Assembly: GCF_003144035.1 (NCBI RefSeq)
Contig: NZ_QFWT01000009.1
Span: 124,001 to 188,000, forward strand
Direction of reading: 5' to 3'
DNA length: 64,000 nt
Source of the DNA: Vibrio albus
Lineage (GTDB): Bacteria; Pseudomonadota; Gammaproteobacteria; Enterobacterales; Vibrionaceae
The first letter of the stretch is position 1. The number at the start of each line of letters is the position of its first letter. Position numbers and translations under genes: made by a program. A model generated the notes under the pieces. The model ran no database searches. It saw only the letters and a program-made list of their open reading frames with translations, and was not told the DNA's origin. Below, in pieces: positions 47,151 through 57,188 of the stretch.

Positions 47151-47825
47151 TCAGAAGATCTCTTGAGTTTCTACGTTCAAATACACTTTGTTCTGACGAT
47201 CGGTTCCCGCACAATAAACAAAATAAACTCGCTGATCTTTATAAGTGACGGAGCGAACCCACCCCCCCAGCAGTTCAAAATCTTCCACTTTACATTGCCC
47301 AGAGCTAATTAAATTCTGCGTTGCACGAATAAATACATCTTCATACTTCAGAAAATCATCCGAATTTTTTATCAGAGCGATGGTTGTATTCCGCTTCTCT
47401 TCCTCTGTGATAACTGGCTCTGATGCAGACAGGTAGTCGATGTGGACCCACTGCGCCATATCTTTGCCACTCGGATGGACTTCGTAGCCGCCAATACGAA
47501 CCCAGTCTCCTTTCACTTCCTTCGCTGTCACCTCATCTCCTTTGTACAATACCGCCCTGATAGACGATTCCGATTCAGGGTAAGCACGAATATTCAGCCG
47601 GGATGATGTTACATAATACGTTTTCCCCGTCTGAATACGAGGCGGTGATGGCACTTCTTGTGCAGACGATTGACTGTCCATTTCAGCCGAAACAGGTTGC
47701 GCTCCGTTATCATCAACAGGTTCTGACAGAGTCTCCTCATTCATCATAAAGAAATAGTAATATGCCCCTCCTCCGCCAGCAGCAAAAAGAAGAAGTACCA
47801 AGATCATGATCACCAGTTTTTTCAT
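47151..47825 (-). CDS. Membrane-anchored bacterial SH3-domain protein
   Basis: 224 residues with one N-terminal membrane anchor (about 5-27), a Ser/Gln-rich linker, and a bacterial SH3 domain (about 65-135: YYVTSSRLNIRAYPESESSI, VLYKGDEVTAKEVKGDWVRI). SH3b domains often bind cell-wall peptides. The C-terminal 80 residues (two Cys) match no domain I know. It converges on the kinase gene. Role unknown, probably at the cell envelope. Confidence 0.8.
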   Translation of the reverse strand: MKKLVIMILVLLLFAAGGGGAYYYFFMMNEETLSEPVDDNGAQPVSAEMDSQSSAQEVPSPPRIQTGKTYYVTSSRLNIRAYPESESSIRAVLYKGDEVTAKEVKGDWVRIGGYEVHPSGKDMAQWVHIDYLSASEPVITEEEKRNTTIALIKNSDDFLKYEDVFIRATQNLISSGQCKVEDFELLGGWVRSVTYKDQRVYFVYCAGTDRQNKVYLNVETQEIF

Positions 47826-47974
47826 AGCCGCAAGAGATCTCCGAAAAGGAATAATACCTTTAAGTATGTACCACTATCTGCTTATATCGACTATTAACCG
47901 GTTAACTTTAGAGCTTCTCAGAAGAAGTTAAAAGTAGCGGAAAACGTTAAACACGTCCTAACTATTTTTTTCGA

Positions 47975-48829
47975 TTAATTCACAGGCTCGAACTGAACGT
48001 CACCAATCTGAAGATGAACTAACAGATCCGATAAATGGTCACCACCGCCATGCTTCTTTAACTCACGAGAAAAATGCTCAGAGCACCACCCGTAACAGTT
48101 AATCGATTCTATCGTAGATAACCGGTGGTAATATTCTGAACTAACACTCCAGCCCGGGCAAATAACCACGGTATGTGGCTGATCGAGCTTATACCGCATC
48201 AGGTCTGATGACGCAGAACCGGACCAGACTAAAACCTTATCTGTTATAATCCCGGACTGCATGAGCAGTCGCTGCGCCGTTTCACGCGTGAGACTTTTAC
48301 TGAAGATGACACACTCCGGACTAACGCTATCTTCCTGATGGAGAATAATTTTATAGCGGGAATCTCTGACCTTCACCAACTGCCCGCTCTTATCTGTCGC
48401 ATTCAGCATGCCGAGTACCAGATCATAATCATTAACGTTAATTTCCAGTTCGTTTTCAAATGAGCAGATCACTACTCCCAGTTGAAACAGGTCATTCAAT
48501 GTATTGACTAACTTGTCAGTCAGGTGTGGGCACACCAAACTTGAAACCGCCAGTTTGTAATGCTCCCTTGGGCTATGGTGATGTAGTTCATTAAAAAACT
48601 GTTCAAAAAGATCCAGATTCTTTTTCGTGAAAGAAAACAGTATCTCACCTTCCCGTGTCAGTGACACCCCGCCACTGCGTTCAAACACCGCAGCACCAAT
48701 GCGTTCCTCAAGCTTTTTAATATGTTGTGACACGGCGGGCTGGGAAATATAGAGGGAATCAGCGGCTGCTGAGAAATTTTTAAGGACAGTGACCCGATGA
48801 AACGTATTTAAATACTTTACATCGATCAT
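47975..48829 (-). CDS. LysR-family transcriptional regulator
   Basis: 284 residues from the ATG at 48829 (MIDVKYLNTF); upstream ATGs at 48847 and 48868 are possible. The N-terminal HTH is standard: NFSAAADSLYISQPAVSQHI and KKLEERIGAAVFERSGG. The effector domain (about 90-280) is divergent, with YKLAVSSLVCPHLTDKLVN. It lies downstream of the C25 protease gene on the same strand, with a 257-bp gap. It may or may not regulate it. Confidence 0.88.
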   Translation of the reverse strand: MIDVKYLNTFHRVTVLKNFSAAADSLYISQPAVSQHIKKLEERIGAAVFERSGGVSLTREGEILFSFTKKNLDLFEQFFNELHHHSPREHYKLAVSSLVCPHLTDKLVNTLNDLFQLGVVICSFENELEINVNDYDLVLGMLNATDKSGQLVKVRDSRYKIILHQEDSVSPECVIFSKSLTRETAQRLLMQSGIITDKVLVWSGSASSDLMRYKLDQPHTVVICPGWSVSSEYYHRLSTIESINCYGWCSEHFSRELKKHGGGDHLSDLLVHLQIGDVQFEPVN

Positions 48830-49086
48830 TTTAGTTTCTTTCAACATACGGTTACGCCACGATTTCAAACCAGGATCAATCCTGAACCTAAGATAATGTC
48901 CACGGTAAAAGAAAATGGCGGATAACCATAACTTACATTTTTATCTATAAGATACCATTCAAAATAACAGTGCTGTTTTTACATCAGATTATCATTTTTT
49001 CTGGAAATCCCCCGAAAATCATTGGCCTTTCTCACCACCGGGAAACCGCCATTTCCCGGCTAATGGTTTAAAATCAGAATGTTAGT

Positions 49087-51462
49087 TTATCCAGATATAG
49101 GCTTATGGTGACGCCATGCCCCGCAGAGACAGATAAGAACCGCCCATCCCCAGAAAGTACTGCCCCCCGAACCGGAAGACTGTGGCGAAGCCAGCGGTAA
49201 AGGTTCATATACTGTCACAGTATTCTGGTAAGGAATGGTATTGTGTTTGTTGACCACCACAGTAAAGTGGCCAGTAGGGGTAATATCAAACTCCGCAACT
49301 CCGGATTCATCCGTCATTTGTGATAGCGGGTTATTGTCCTCCAGAGAAAGAATAACCTCCGCATTTTTTACCGGTATATCATTATTAGTGACCGTAACGG
49401 CAAACGAAATCGGTTTGTGTTTGCGGGATCGTGCCGGATGTGTCACTTCATACTCAACAGGCGGAGCAGTACGCAATTCCAGTTCGGGATCGCCCAGATA
49501 ATTAAACAACCGGGCGGTCAACTGGGCGTAATTGTCATCAATACCATAGGAAACAAACAACCGCTCTTTTGCCCGGTTCAGAGCCACTGCCGGACGCCAT
49601 GACTGTCCGTATATTATACTTGTCCAGTTTTCTTCATAATCTTCCCAGAAAGTATCGAACAGCCCAACATGCAATAAATCGTTATAGCCTGAATAACTTA
49701 CCCTTGCCGCCCCCAGAAACCCAGCAACACCACCATTTGCATTCAGTAGCCAGGATTCAGCAAAAGCATCTTTGCCATCAAACCATCCGGTTGCGCAGTT
49801 TAAGCTAAACACAAATGGGTAAGTTTCAGCATTAAAAAGTTCACTGGCATGAGCGTCCTGATAATGAGGGTGCGCCCAACCGGAACCATCCGAATAGCCA
49901 TGGTCTCGGTGCATAACCAAACCGACACCACGGTTAATCGCGGCACTGATATCCAGATCGCTTCCCTCACCTTGCCGCAACCAGACCTCTGGGATTTGTT
50001 GCGGAGGCTGAAGGCGTCCCAAATAATCCCACCCTTGATACTCAAGATTGCGCCACTGATTGTTATGATCGAGAAGCCCTCCTTCCCAGAATAACGCCGT
50101 ATGAACCGTATATCCTTTGTTAAATGGGTCCGGTACTTCTTCACTATCAATGAAAAAATCAAAGTCCGGCCCGATAAAATCGGCCACCCGATGTACATCT
50201 TCCATAAACATCCGGGCAGCGATACCATCCAGAGCTTCTGAATTTAAGCCTCTGTCCTGAAACTGGCCAGCCACTAATGCTTCATCAAACCGCCCGTCTC
50301 TGGGTGGGTTTCGTTGATAATCCATAGAACGCTGTAGCATCACTGCCAGTTGCTCACGGGTATCTGCAGGCATTCTGCCCACCGCAACATCAGCGATAAA
50401 ATCCTCACCTTCGAGCAGAGTATATCCGTAATCAGTATGCCAGGTATGCGGGATATTATTTTCTGAATCATCATGAAACGGATGCCCGACTATCTGCTGC
50501 GCGGGAAGCTGCTCATGATCTCCGATAAGAAGCAGATATTTAAGAGGATTTTCAGTTTGATGGGCCGATTGCACATACTGTTTAATAGGGTCATAAGTAC
50601 TCCCGGTTTCCTCTAATGTGGCAACGAAAACCCGGTAGCCAAGCTTCTTTTTCCACTCCACAAAAGGAACCAGTACATCAACATACTCCGCAGGTGTCAC
50701 AATTAAATACTCCGCATTATTTTGCGTGACAATCAACGGCTGCTTTTCATCAGATTGGGGAGACACCAGACTTTGGCGAAGACTAAGAGGTGCGGTAGAT
50801 ATCACAAGCTCAAAATAGACCTGTGATGCTATCTGAAGCTCTTGAGTTAAAGGGTTATAGCGGATAGGCCTATATTTAAGTACAGCAAAACGCTTGCCTC
50901 CGCCTTTGACGATACGCTGTATTTCGACCAGAGGCTTAAATTTGGGAACACTGGCATACGCAGCTTCGTGTTTTATAAACTCTCGGTCCAGATCCAATCT
51001 TGTACCATCTGGCAATGCAGCATCCGGGATAGGCGGTTGTACCGGCTCAATCAGGATATTGGAATAAACCGGGCTCCACTGGGTACGTTGTTCGTCAATC
51101 TGCAGGGTGATTTCCACATCCTCTGCGATTTCAATCATCCTTTCATACGCTGGTATATTCGGCTCACCAACGGCAGCGTCACTGACACTGCCCGGCAATG
51201 TAATACGTGTGTAGTCAGTACCAGCGAGAGTCACCTTCTCACGGATAAATTTTTCCACATAACCGACGAATTGCACGGAATGCTGGCTGCGGTTTATCTC
51301 CTTAATTCCCCGATGAATATCAGAGACATCCACACTGGGTTCTGCCTGCGCAATATAAACGGTTTGTGGGTTCGCCGTGCTTATGTCCGCAGAGACCTCT
51401 GCCTGGCCCGAATAGCTGACCATTAGCAGTATCATCAACAAAAACTGAATCGGTTTCTTCAT
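49087..51462 (-). CDS. Gingipain-like C25 cysteine protease with GlyGly-CTERM anchor
   Basis: 791 residues. Signal peptide (MKKPIQFLLMILLMVSYSGQ), a propeptide of about 200 residues, then a Peptidase_C25 domain (about 250-640). The likely catalytic His is in VMHRDHGYSDGSG and the catalytic Cys in FSLNCATGWFDG. An Ig-like domain (about 650-755) follows. The last about 30 residues are SSGSGGSTFWGWAV, hydrophobic helix, then WRHHK: the GlyGly-CTERM sorting signal cut by rhombosortase. The protein should be secreted by type II secretion and surface-anchored. The family cleaves proteins after Arg or Lys in Porphyromonas; specificity here is unknown. Confidence 0.88.
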   Translation of the reverse strand: MKKPIQFLLMILLMVSYSGQAEVSADISTANPQTVYIAQAEPSVDVSDIHRGIKEINRSQHSVQFVGYVEKFIREKVTLAGTDYTRITLPGSVSDAAVGEPNIPAYERMIEIAEDVEITLQIDEQRTQWSPVYSNILIEPVQPPIPDAALPDGTRLDLDREFIKHEAAYASVPKFKPLVEIQRIVKGGGKRFAVLKYRPIRYNPLTQELQIASQVYFELVISTAPLSLRQSLVSPQSDEKQPLIVTQNNAEYLIVTPAEYVDVLVPFVEWKKKLGYRVFVATLEETGSTYDPIKQYVQSAHQTENPLKYLLLIGDHEQLPAQQIVGHPFHDDSENNIPHTWHTDYGYTLLEGEDFIADVAVGRMPADTREQLAVMLQRSMDYQRNPPRDGRFDEALVAGQFQDRGLNSEALDGIAARMFMEDVHRVADFIGPDFDFFIDSEEVPDPFNKGYTVHTALFWEGGLLDHNNQWRNLEYQGWDYLGRLQPPQQIPEVWLRQGEGSDLDISAAINRGVGLVMHRDHGYSDGSGWAHPHYQDAHASELFNAETYPFVFSLNCATGWFDGKDAFAESWLLNANGGVAGFLGAARVSYSGYNDLLHVGLFDTFWEDYEENWTSIIYGQSWRPAVALNRAKERLFVSYGIDDNYAQLTARLFNYLGDPELELRTAPPVEYEVTHPARSRKHKPISFAVTVTNNDIPVKNAEVILSLEDNNPLSQMTDESGVAEFDITPTGHFTVVVNKHNTIPYQNTVTVYEPLPLASPQSSGSGGSTFWGWAVLICLCGAWRHHKPISG

Positions 51463-51587
51463 TGCCCATTACCCCTTCTATGCCATCTCGAACTTCTGAG
51501 ACAAAAAGGGTATAAAAGACACAATAAGCCAGCAATTTTATAATGTTATACTACTATAAGCAGAACTTTTACGGCTTACAAACTAAA

Positions 51588-51608
51588 CCACCACCGAAAA
51601 GGTGGTGG
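51588..51608 (-). terminator. Possible terminator of the 116-residue gene
   Basis: A perfect 8-bp stem CCACCACC/GGTGGTGG with a 5-nt loop. On the minus strand it is followed by TTTAGTTTG, a modest T-run, 40 bp after the stop at 51649. Confidence 0.5.
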
Positions 51609-51648
51609 CTAACATATTATATATTCAGGTGACTTCAGAGTGACTGAT

Positions 51649-51999
51649 TTACTGCCGTTTAGGCTGTTTATAGGTTTTCCCTGCAGCCAGATACGTATCT
51701 TTCTGTTTGACATCAAACATGGCATAGAAGAACCAGGCAACGAACCGGATAACATCATCGCCTTCATTCATCACATGCTCGACAAACTCTTCCTGTTCAC
51801 CTTTTTCATTGGGCTGCATAGTGACGTGGTATATGCGTTTTTCTCCTTCCACTTCAGCCAGAGCAAACTGACCGGACAGTGACTCAGCCGCTTGTGCCAC
51901 TTCAGCATCAGTACTGGCTTTGAGGCATTCCAATGCCTTAGGCAGGTTTTCTTGTTCACACAGCTGTTTTACCAGCGTTTCAAATTCATTCTGTAACAT
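51649..51999 (-). CDS. Conserved-looking hypothetical protein
   Basis: 116 residues, acidic, cytosolic, starting MLQNEFETLVKQLCEQENLP. I do not recognise a domain. It has a helical N-terminal half and a C-terminal RFVAWFFYAMFDVKQKDTYL. Good coding character and its own hairpin terminator suggest a real gene. It lies between the protease and the MepM-like gene without overlap. Confidence 0.6.
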   Translation of the reverse strand: MLQNEFETLVKQLCEQENLPKALECLKASTDAEVAQAAESLSGQFALAEVEGEKRIYHVTMQPNEKGEQEEFVEHVMNEGDDVIRFVAWFFYAMFDVKQKDTYLAAGKTYKQPKRQ

Positions 52000-52021
52000 G
52001 CTTAATGACTACCTGTTTAGA

Positions 52022-52047
52022 TAATAAAAAGGCTGCCTGAGGCAGCC
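52022..52047 (-). terminator. Rho-independent terminator after the M23 peptidase gene
   Basis: Stem GGCTGCC/GGCAGCC (52031-52037, 52041-52047) with a TGA loop. On the minus strand it is followed by TTTTTATTAT. Confidence 0.85.
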
Positions 52048-52059
52048 TTGAAAAATAAC

Positions 52060-53364
52060 TTAATTAAGCTTCGCTAATACCTGCTGATCCAGCATCTGAT
52101 TATACTCTACTATCTTCGCTTTAAAGGCTTTCAGATCTTTTTTGGCAACTGAGCTGGCCATTGGAATTTTCGCTCTCATTGCATTCACCGGACGACCGCG
52201 GATCATGAACTCATAGTGCAGGTGAGGGCCGGTTGAACGCCCGGTATTACCTGAAAGCCCGATACGCTGACCACGAGATATCTTCTGGCCTTTCTTCACC
52301 AGGATTTTGCTCAGATGCAGATAACGGGTTTTATACACACTACCGTGCTTAATCACGATATATTTCCCGGCGTATGGGTGGTTGCGGGTCAGCACAACGG
52401 TTCCGTCTCCGGTAGATAACACCGGCGTACCTCTCGGAGTGGCAAAGTCAGTACCATTATGTGGAGAAATTCGCCCGGTTACCGGATGGTGACGGTTCGG
52501 ATTAAATGACGAGGAAATACGCCACCTTTTAGACGTCGGGTAACGTCTGAACGCACGTTGCAGACTTTTACCCTCAGCATCATAGAATTGCCCGTCAGTA
52601 TGCAGATAAGCGGTAATAGTCTGACCCCGGTTATGCAGGCGAATCGCCTGAATTTCCCGCTTTCCGGTTGGTTTAGAATCAACAAACTGGGTACGCTGAA
52701 TCACTTCAAAACGGTCACCAGCTCTCAGATCACGGGCAAAATCGATCTTATCCTTCAGCAGGGTGTTTATCTGATCAATTTCTGCGATATTCAGACCCGC
52801 ATCATTTGCCGAAACCGAAAAGTTCCCGTGAACTTCACCAACTATCGGTGTCATCTGCCAGGTACCAGGAATGGAAATATCTTTAAATTCAAAGTCACCA
52901 TTATCCAGTCGGGTATACGATACCTGATCAGCGATATTAAATTTCAGAGCCATTTTTTTCAGGCTCTTTCCGTCCTCTCCCCGCCAGAAAAGCAAATCAT
53001 TTCCGGGACGAAGGGTATCCAGCATCAGGAAGTTCAGATCGGCTTCCATGATTTTCATCATTTCGCTGTATGAGAAACCCAGCTTGTCAAAAATGGCGCT
53101 CAGATTGTCCCCTTTCTGAATGGTGTATACATAGTGGGGAATTTCTTTCATACCACCAATAGAGGCAACAGAGTCGACTATTGCTTCGTAAGTCGGCATT
53201 TCTTTAAACTGAATGGGGATCGCTTTACGCCCGTCAGAATCGCCAAGTAATGTCACAAACAGTGCTGCAGCGACAACAGGGAAGGAGAATACGGCCAATT
53301 TCTTTTTTACTGGCATATCAGCAATAGCAGTATTGGCAAAAGAGGAGATTAATTTCTTGTACAC
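52060..53364 (-). CDS. mepM: Murein DD-endopeptidase MepM-like (M23 family)
   Basis: 434 residues. An N-terminal membrane anchor (about 25-42), an OapA/LysM-like domain (TIQKGDNLSAIFDKLG, about 105-150) and a C-terminal M23 domain (about 290-400). The zinc ligands are visible: HNGTDFATPRGTPV gives His and Asp, and STGPHLHYEF gives the HxH. Length and domain order match E. coli MepM (YebA), which cuts peptidoglycan cross-links so that the wall can grow. It is monocistronic. Confidence 0.93.
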   Translation of the reverse strand: MYKKLISSFANTAIADMPVKKKLAVFSFPVVAAALFVTLLGDSDGRKAIPIQFKEMPTYEAIVDSVASIGGMKEIPHYVYTIQKGDNLSAIFDKLGFSYSEMMKIMEADLNFLMLDTLRPGNDLLFWRGEDGKSLKKMALKFNIADQVSYTRLDNGDFEFKDISIPGTWQMTPIVGEVHGNFSVSANDAGLNIAEIDQINTLLKDKIDFARDLRAGDRFEVIQRTQFVDSKPTGKREIQAIRLHNRGQTITAYLHTDGQFYDAEGKSLQRAFRRYPTSKRWRISSSFNPNRHHPVTGRISPHNGTDFATPRGTPVLSTGDGTVVLTRNHPYAGKYIVIKHGSVYKTRYLHLSKILVKKGQKISRGQRIGLSGNTGRSTGPHLHYEFMIRGRPVNAMRAKIPMASSVAKKDLKAFKAKIVEYNQMLDQQVLAKLN

Positions 53365-53485
53365 GTGAACAATCCAATTGATACTGAGAATTGGAAAGGC
53401 TAAAAGCTAATTTTTAACCCTCTATCATAATTGAGCAATATTATAACAAACTTTTTCGTGTGAGACCTTAATGATCTACACATTA

Positions 53486-55201
53486 TTAGTCCTGCATATG
53501 CTGATCTATGCTTTGTTTTCGCAATTGCAATTTTGCAATACGCTTACTCAACGTGTACACGCGCTTAAGCTGTTCCACCCACTCCATCTCATAGCGAAAT
53601 ATGCGTAACCGGTTTGCATCCTGCTCCACCAGCCGTTCTGCCTGATGAATCAACACCTCTTCCAGCAGAGAGTTCAGTTCCCTTTTTGCTCCCAGTACCT
53701 GCTCCGCCAACGCATCATCTTTACGCCGGATAGCGTTCACACAATCCAGCATAGACTGGTTAACCCTTTCCTGAACATCATCCAGGGTATGTCGCATCAT
53801 AGGGCTAATGTGCACATTTGAATTGAGCGCCCGATAGGCTAACGGCAACAGGGAATCGACCACCAGATCGGCAACACTTTCCAGTTGATCCGTAATACTG
53901 ATCAGCCTTATCTGCTGATGGCTCTGAGAGTCTGACAGTGGTAACTTTCTCAGGCTTCCCAGATAAGACAATATCTGTGCATGTAACCGGTCCACTTCAT
54001 CTTCAATCACATCTATCTGATTAAGCTGGATCCGTATCAGCTCTTTCTCTTCCTCATCCGACTGCCGGACAGCAAGCCGGGGCAGCATATTCAGCATATT
54101 ACATACGCGACGCCCCACCCGCCCTATCTCCAGACGAGCCTGATCCAGAGCAATATCCGGTGTACGCAAAAATTCTTTTCCCAGATATTTAGGCTGAATA
54201 CCTTTGGCTTTTTTCTTTGCGGCTGATTTGGGCTGATAAGGTATGAGCTTCCGGGCCACGAAAATAAACACTCCGGTAAACGGAAGCATAATCATAGTAT
54301 TGATAACATTGAAGAGCGTATGCGCATTCGCGATCTGTCTCGGAAGCTCTGCGGAAATACGTTCCACACCGGACAGCTCAGCATAATCAGGAGAAAAATC
54401 TACGCTGATTTCAGCCAATACGTTTATAAGCGGTAGCCAGATCATGACGCCGACAATATTAAACAAAATATGTATTGTTGCTGCCTGAATAGATTCCCGG
54501 CTCTTACCTATCGAAGCCAGTAAAGCAGTTACACAAGTTCCTATGTTCGCTCCCATTGCCAGCGCTATTCCGGCCTCTAAGGAAATCAGCCCCTGACCCG
54601 CTAATACGAGAACAATACTTGTCGTTGCTGCAGAAGACTGAACCAAAGCAGTAAAAGCTGCCCCGACCAAAATAGCAAACAGCTCATTATCCGTATGTGA
54701 AAAAGCATCAATGAAAGGTTGATAGGAGCGCACAGGAGCCATTGAGTCTCCCATCATATTCATGCCCAGAAAAATCAGTCCGAACCCGAAAAGAATGTCA
54801 CCATAGTGTTTGATTCGCTCCTGCTTCGCGTTAAACTGAATCAGAAACCCCAGAGCCACCATGGCCAAGGCTGACTGAGTCACTTTAAATGCGATAATCT
54901 GGACGGTAACGGTAGAGCCGATATTGGCTCCCATAATGACGCCAACAGCCTGACTCAGTGACATAAAGCCTGCAGATATAAACCCCACCAGTAATACGGT
55001 GGTCACCGATGAAGACTGCACGACCGAAGTAATACCTATCCCGGTTAATACACCGGTAAAACGATTCGTTGTGAGCTTAGCCAATACAGTTTTCAGCCGG
55101 TCTCCGGCAACACTTTTCAGGGCATGGGACATCTTTTCCATACCATAAAGGAAAATCGCCAATCCCCCCAAAAGTCCGATACTCATCGCCAAATAATGCA
55201 T
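53486..55201 (-). CDS. Na+/phosphate cotransporter family protein with PhoU-like domain
   Basis: 571 residues. The N-terminal 340 residues hold about eight to ten membrane helices in two inverted repeats with the NaPi-II motif: GIGITSVVQSSSVTTVLLVG and GAAFTALVQSSAATTSIVLV. The C-terminal 190 residues are a soluble PhoU-like helical bundle (RICNMLNMLPRLAVR; EDEVDRLHAQILSYLG). It resembles E. coli YjbB. It probably moves phosphate with sodium, and the direction is not settled by sequence. It is 121 bp from the MepM-like gene on the same strand. Confidence 0.9.
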   Translation of the reverse strand: MHYLAMSIGLLGGLAIFLYGMEKMSHALKSVAGDRLKTVLAKLTTNRFTGVLTGIGITSVVQSSSVTTVLLVGFISAGFMSLSQAVGVIMGANIGSTVTVQIIAFKVTQSALAMVALGFLIQFNAKQERIKHYGDILFGFGLIFLGMNMMGDSMAPVRSYQPFIDAFSHTDNELFAILVGAAFTALVQSSAATTSIVLVLAGQGLISLEAGIALAMGANIGTCVTALLASIGKSRESIQAATIHILFNIVGVMIWLPLINVLAEISVDFSPDYAELSGVERISAELPRQIANAHTLFNVINTMIMLPFTGVFIFVARKLIPYQPKSAAKKKAKGIQPKYLGKEFLRTPDIALDQARLEIGRVGRRVCNMLNMLPRLAVRQSDEEEKELIRIQLNQIDVIEDEVDRLHAQILSYLGSLRKLPLSDSQSHQQIRLISITDQLESVADLVVDSLLPLAYRALNSNVHISPMMRHTLDDVQERVNQSMLDCVNAIRRKDDALAEQVLGAKRELNSLLEEVLIHQAERLVEQDANRLRIFRYEMEWVEQLKRVYTLSKRIAKLQLRKQSIDQHMQD

Positions 55202-55471
55202 AAGCCACTGCCTACATTAGGGTTATACCGTTAATTTAAGCATAGACTCATGAAGCATCGAATTCTAAGCAGAAAATACTCTATTGTAAGTTTTAATTGT
55301 AATGCGACTTACATCAAAATTTCATTATCGGCTCTTCGGCCCTATTCACATTTATGCGGATAGCTCTCGTTTTGCTGTTTCAAATTCACCTATCCTTTCT
55401 ACATCTCACCGCATACTAAGTGAATTATCATCTGATTTAACTGAAAGCGAATAACCAGAGCGTGTAACAAT

Positions 55472-55936
55472 GTGAACAAACATAGCTACAAATTTCGATA
55501 TATTTATGCATTAATCGCTGGCTTAAGCGCTTCGTTCGCTATAGGTTTACTCTCGTTATCAACCCAGTTAAGTCCCAATTTAGTGTTGTTAATAGCACCA
55601 TTCGGTTCGACATCCGTCATCGTTTTCGGACTGCCCCACAGCCCCCATGCCCAGCCTAAAAATGTTATTTTCGGGCACTTTATTACCGCGTTTATCGGTG
55701 TCTGCTTTGTTGAGTTTATTGGTGTTACATCATTGGATATGGCGATCGCCACAGGCTTGGCGGTCAGCGTTATGTTGATTACCCGCACAGTCCATCCGCC
55801 AGCAGGCGCTAACCCACTGCTGATTATGCTGACGGCCCAGAGCTGGGACTTTCTGTTTACCACCGTGCTGTTGGGCACCTTAGTGATGGTTTCAATAGCT
55901 CAGGGGGTAAAAACCATTCGGGAAAAATACGTCTAG
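55472..55936 (+). CDS. HPP family integral membrane protein
   Basis: 154 residues starting at GTG, the only sensible start after the in-frame stop. Four hydrophobic segments and the family signature LLIAPFGSTSVIVFGLPHSP HAQP, with the later HPPAGANPLLIML that gives the family its name. HPP proteins are inner-membrane proteins; some transport nitrite in chloroplasts and cyanobacteria. Substrate here unknown. Monocistronic. Confidence 0.9.
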   Translation: MNKHSYKFRYIYALIAGLSASFAIGLLSLSTQLSPNLVLLIAPFGSTSVIVFGLPHSPHAQPKNVIFGHFITAFIGVCFVEFIGVTSLDMAIATGLAVSVMLITRTVHPPAGANPLLIMLTAQSWDFLFTTVLLGTLVMVSIAQGVKTIREKYV

Positions 55937-56115
55937 ATCCCCCTCCAATAAAACTATCAGTTACGACAAAAAGACACCTCATTCAGAAAAGAATGACTTA
56001 CGCCGTATAGCTCCTGTTAGAGTCCGCTTTTTCTGTGGTATCTTCTTGTTATGATTACCACTAGGGCGTGTATCTTTCATGGCCTAATGATAAAAAATAA
56101 CAGGAGTATGGAGTC

Positions 56116-57120
56116 ATGCAAGAAAAGCCCGTTCGTTGGGGAATAGCCGGAGTTGGCCAAATCGCACATCGCTTTGCCGCTGATTTAACTCAACACTGTC
56201 CAGATGCCACCTTGTATGGTGCTGCTGCCCGTTCGTTAACCCGAGCAACCGAATTTATCTCCAAATACAAGGGCATCAAAAGTTATGGCTCCTATGAGGA
56301 AATGGCAACGGATCCGGATATTGAAGCCATGTATATCGCGACCATCAATCCAGTTCACAAACCGCTAATTGAGCTGTATCTAAAGCACGGTAAACATGTA
56401 TTGGTTGAAAAACCGGCATTAACCAATCTTGCTGACTGGGATGAAATGTTCACTCTGGCACAGAAGCAAGGGCGGATGCTGATTGAAGCGATGAAGACCA
56501 TTACATTTCCGGCCTATCGTTCATTGCGTCAGTTTATTCAGGAGAACCATATTCAGATTAGCCACATTGATGCAGCCTACGGTGGTGCCGTCCCCTTTGA
56601 CCCAAACAACCGGGTATTTGACGCCAACTTGTGTGGCGGCGCTTCACTGGATGTCGGGGTTTATCCGTTATGGTTATATGCAGACCTGTGTGACTGCTTG
56701 GACCAGCCAATAGGGGAAATGACCACTCAGTTTATTCAGGACGATCCGGAAGCTGGCATTGATGAAACGGCTGTCTATCAATTCTCCGGTCCGGTATCAG
56801 GCAACATCCGGGCATCCATTACCCAAGATATGGAAAGGATCGCCACACTGACCGGCCCGGATGTAAAGATCGTCATTCAGGATAAATGGTGGAACCCTAA
56901 AGTCATCGACATCGAATTTCAGGGAAAACCGTTTAAGATCAGTCCGCAGACACAAGGTGGCGGGTTTGAACATGAGATCCAGCATGTCTCTCAGTTAATC
57001 AAAGAGAAAGCCAACCATTCTGAGATGATTAAAGATAAAACCAGTCGGGCCGTGATCGAAATAGTTGAGACCGGCCTGACCGAAAATGGCTTTGTACACC
57101 TGGCAAAAAACCATATGTAA
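56116..57120 (+). CDS. Gfo/Idh/MocA family NAD(P)-dependent oxidoreductase
   Basis: 334 residues. The Rossmann motif is VRWGIAGVGQIAHRFAADL, and the family EKP motif is HVLVEKPALTN. The C-terminal alpha/beta domain has GGASLDVGVYPLWLYADL, typical of dimeric dihydrodiol or xylose dehydrogenase-like members. AGGAG lies 9 nt before the ATG. Likely oxidises or reduces a sugar or polyol; the substrate is open. It ends in a strong terminator. Confidence 0.9.
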   Translation: MQEKPVRWGIAGVGQIAHRFAADLTQHCPDATLYGAAARSLTRATEFISKYKGIKSYGSYEEMATDPDIEAMYIATINPVHKPLIELYLKHGKHVLVEKPALTNLADWDEMFTLAQKQGRMLIEAMKTITFPAYRSLRQFIQENHIQISHIDAAYGGAVPFDPNNRVFDANLCGGASLDVGVYPLWLYADLCDCLDQPIGEMTTQFIQDDPEAGIDETAVYQFSGPVSGNIRASITQDMERIATLTGPDVKIVIQDKWWNPKVIDIEFQGKPFKISPQTQGGGFEHEIQHVSQLIKEKANHSEMIKDKTSRAVIEIVETGLTENGFVHLAKNHM

Positions 57121-57138
57121 GCACCAAATATCTCACAC

Positions 57139-57188
57139 CTGATATCAGGCAATGGTGCACCTACTGCCTGATATCAGATTTTTATTTT
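57139..57188 (+). terminator. Rho-independent terminator after the oxidoreductase gene
   Basis: A 13-bp perfect stem CTGATATCAGGCA/TGCCTGATATCAG (57139-57151, 57165-57177) followed by ATTTTTATTTT. The T-run overlaps the 3' end of the convergent AraC gene. Confidence 0.92.
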
